Below, in pieces: positions 5,453-6,120 of a DNA stretch of 6,120 nt. A program made the translations under genes and the position numbers. The notes under the pieces were generated by a model that was given only the letters and a program-made list of their open reading frames with translations, did not search any database and had not been told where the DNA came from. Source of the stretch: Desulfobacteraceae bacterium (lineage in GTDB: Bacteria > Desulfobacterota > Desulfobacteria > Desulfobacterales > Desulfosarcinaceae); the NCBI GenBank assembly GCA_027031325.1, contig JALVRI010000189.1, positions 1-6,120 of the forward strand, written 5' to 3'. How positions within the stretch are numbered: the first letter of the stretch is position 1; each line of letters starts with the position of its first letter.

Positions 5453-6120
5453 ATGAGCGACGAACCTTTAAACGAAGACTCGAACCAGGACCATGGTGAC
5501 GCAAACGAACCTTCTTTTGCCGAACTGCTCGAGGCCTACCAGTCAGGCGTCCAGGAAGACCTGCAGGTTGGAGACAAGATCAGGGGCAAGGTGGTTGCCG
5601 TCGACGATCATAGTGTTTTTGTGGCCACCGGGACCAAGGCCGACGGGGTGGTGGACAAGGAGGAGCTGCTGGACGATGAGGGCAACTTGACATGCAAGCC
5701 GGGCGACCGGCTCGAGCTTTTCGTGGTCGCTGTCGACGAGAGCGAGATCAGGCTTTCCAGGGCCATATCCGGAGTCGGTGGCGTCGAGATTCTCAAGGAT
5801 GCCTACCACAGCCGGATTCCCATCGAAGGCAAGGTGGTGGCGGCCGTGAAGGGCGGCTTCCAGGTGGAAGTGGTGAAGCGACGGGCCTTTTGTCCCATCA
5901 GCCAAATGGATGTGACTTACGTCGAAGATACCGAACCTTACCTCGGGCAGACTTACTCCTTTCTCATAACCAGGTTTGAGGAAAACGGACGGAACATAGT
6001 CCTGTCGCGCCGCAGGTTGCTTGAGCAGCAACAGGCCGAGGCTCGCCGTGAGTTTCTGAACAAGCTGGAAGAAGGGGACGTGGTGACCGGCAGGGTTACC
6101 CGCCTGATGCCTTACGGAGC
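5453..6120 (+). CDS. rpsA: S1-domain RNA-binding protein, ribosomal protein S1-like, 3' end beyond the window
   Basis: Ribosomal protein S1 binds mRNA on the 30S subunit and helps start translation; it is built of tandem S1 (OB-fold) domains. The window shows the first 222 residues. After an acidic start (1-20) comes S-F-A-E-L-L-E-A-Y, then S1 domain 1 at about 38-103 (V-G-D-K-I-R-G-K-V-V onward, ending I-R-L-S-R), S1 domain 2 at about 122-188 (I-E-G-K-V onward, including K-G-G-F and ending N-I-V-L-S-R-R) and the beginning of a third from about 207 (E-G-D-V-V-T-G-R-V-T-R, with M-P-Y-G at the edge). This wording is close to S1 proteins of Desulfovibrio-like bacteria as I remember them. Those genomes can carry more than one S1-repeat protein, so it could be a shorter paralogue instead of the main S1; domain number is hidden by the edge. 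It is divergent from htpX. Confidence 0.85.
   Translation, partial: MSDEPLNEDSNQDHGDANEPSFAELLEAYQSGVQEDLQVGDKIRGKVVAVDDHSVFVATGTKADGVVDKEELLDDEGNLTCKPGDRLELFVVAVDESEIRLSRAISGVGGVEILKDAYHSRIPIEGKVVAAVKGGFQVEVVKRRAFCPISQMDVTYVEDTEPYLGQTYSFLITRFEENGRNIVLSRRRLLEQQQAEARREFLNKLEEGDVVTGRVTRLMPYG

Overview
The window looks like chromosomal DNA from a GC-rich anaerobic bacterium, most likely a sulfate-reducing member of the Desulfobacterota (Desulfovibrionales-like). This is inferred from three things: a single-protein sirohydrochlorin cobaltochelatase of the CbiK type, an S1-domain protein whose N-terminal wording resembles Desulfovibrio-type S1 proteins, and a small zinc-ribbon/winged-helix protein of a kind I associate with that group. 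The taxon cannot be fixed from the sequence alone.

Layout. Five genes are on the minus strand and one on the plus strand. From right to left: a plus-strand S1-domain gene (rpsA-like) starts at 5453 and runs off the right edge. It is divided from the divergent htpX (5152 to 4241) by a 300 bp region holding a promoter for each direction. Behind htpX, 72 bp away, comes a 121-residue zinc-ribbon/winged-helix protein (4168 to 3803), probably co-transcribed. A 220 bp gap rich in inverted repeats separates it from cbiK (3582 to 2806). A 229 bp gap with an AT-rich promoter then leads to a 705-residue protein of no family I recognise (2576 to 459). Its stop overlaps the start of a further gene (462 to beyond position 1) by 4 bp, so these two are translationally coupled.

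How the genes work together. htpX is membrane-protein quality control, cbiK is cobalt insertion for corrinoid synthesis (possibly also siroheme-linked tetrapyrrole chemistry), and the S1 protein belongs to translation. They look like neighbouring housekeeping units, not one pathway. The least ordinary part is the left-hand pair. The 705-residue protein carries three cysteine clusters near its N terminus, a helical middle, and a disordered acidic/proline-rich tail in which a short threonine motif (typically E-L-E-K-T-V-V-L) occurs six times. Five of the six copies have Leu at Thr+3, which resembles phosphothreonine ligands of FHA domains. I therefore suggest, as inference, that it is a substrate or scaffold in a Ser/Thr kinase and FHA signalling module whose other parts may lie beyond the left edge. 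No tRNA, rRNA, insertion sequence, CRISPR array or clear mobile element was seen.
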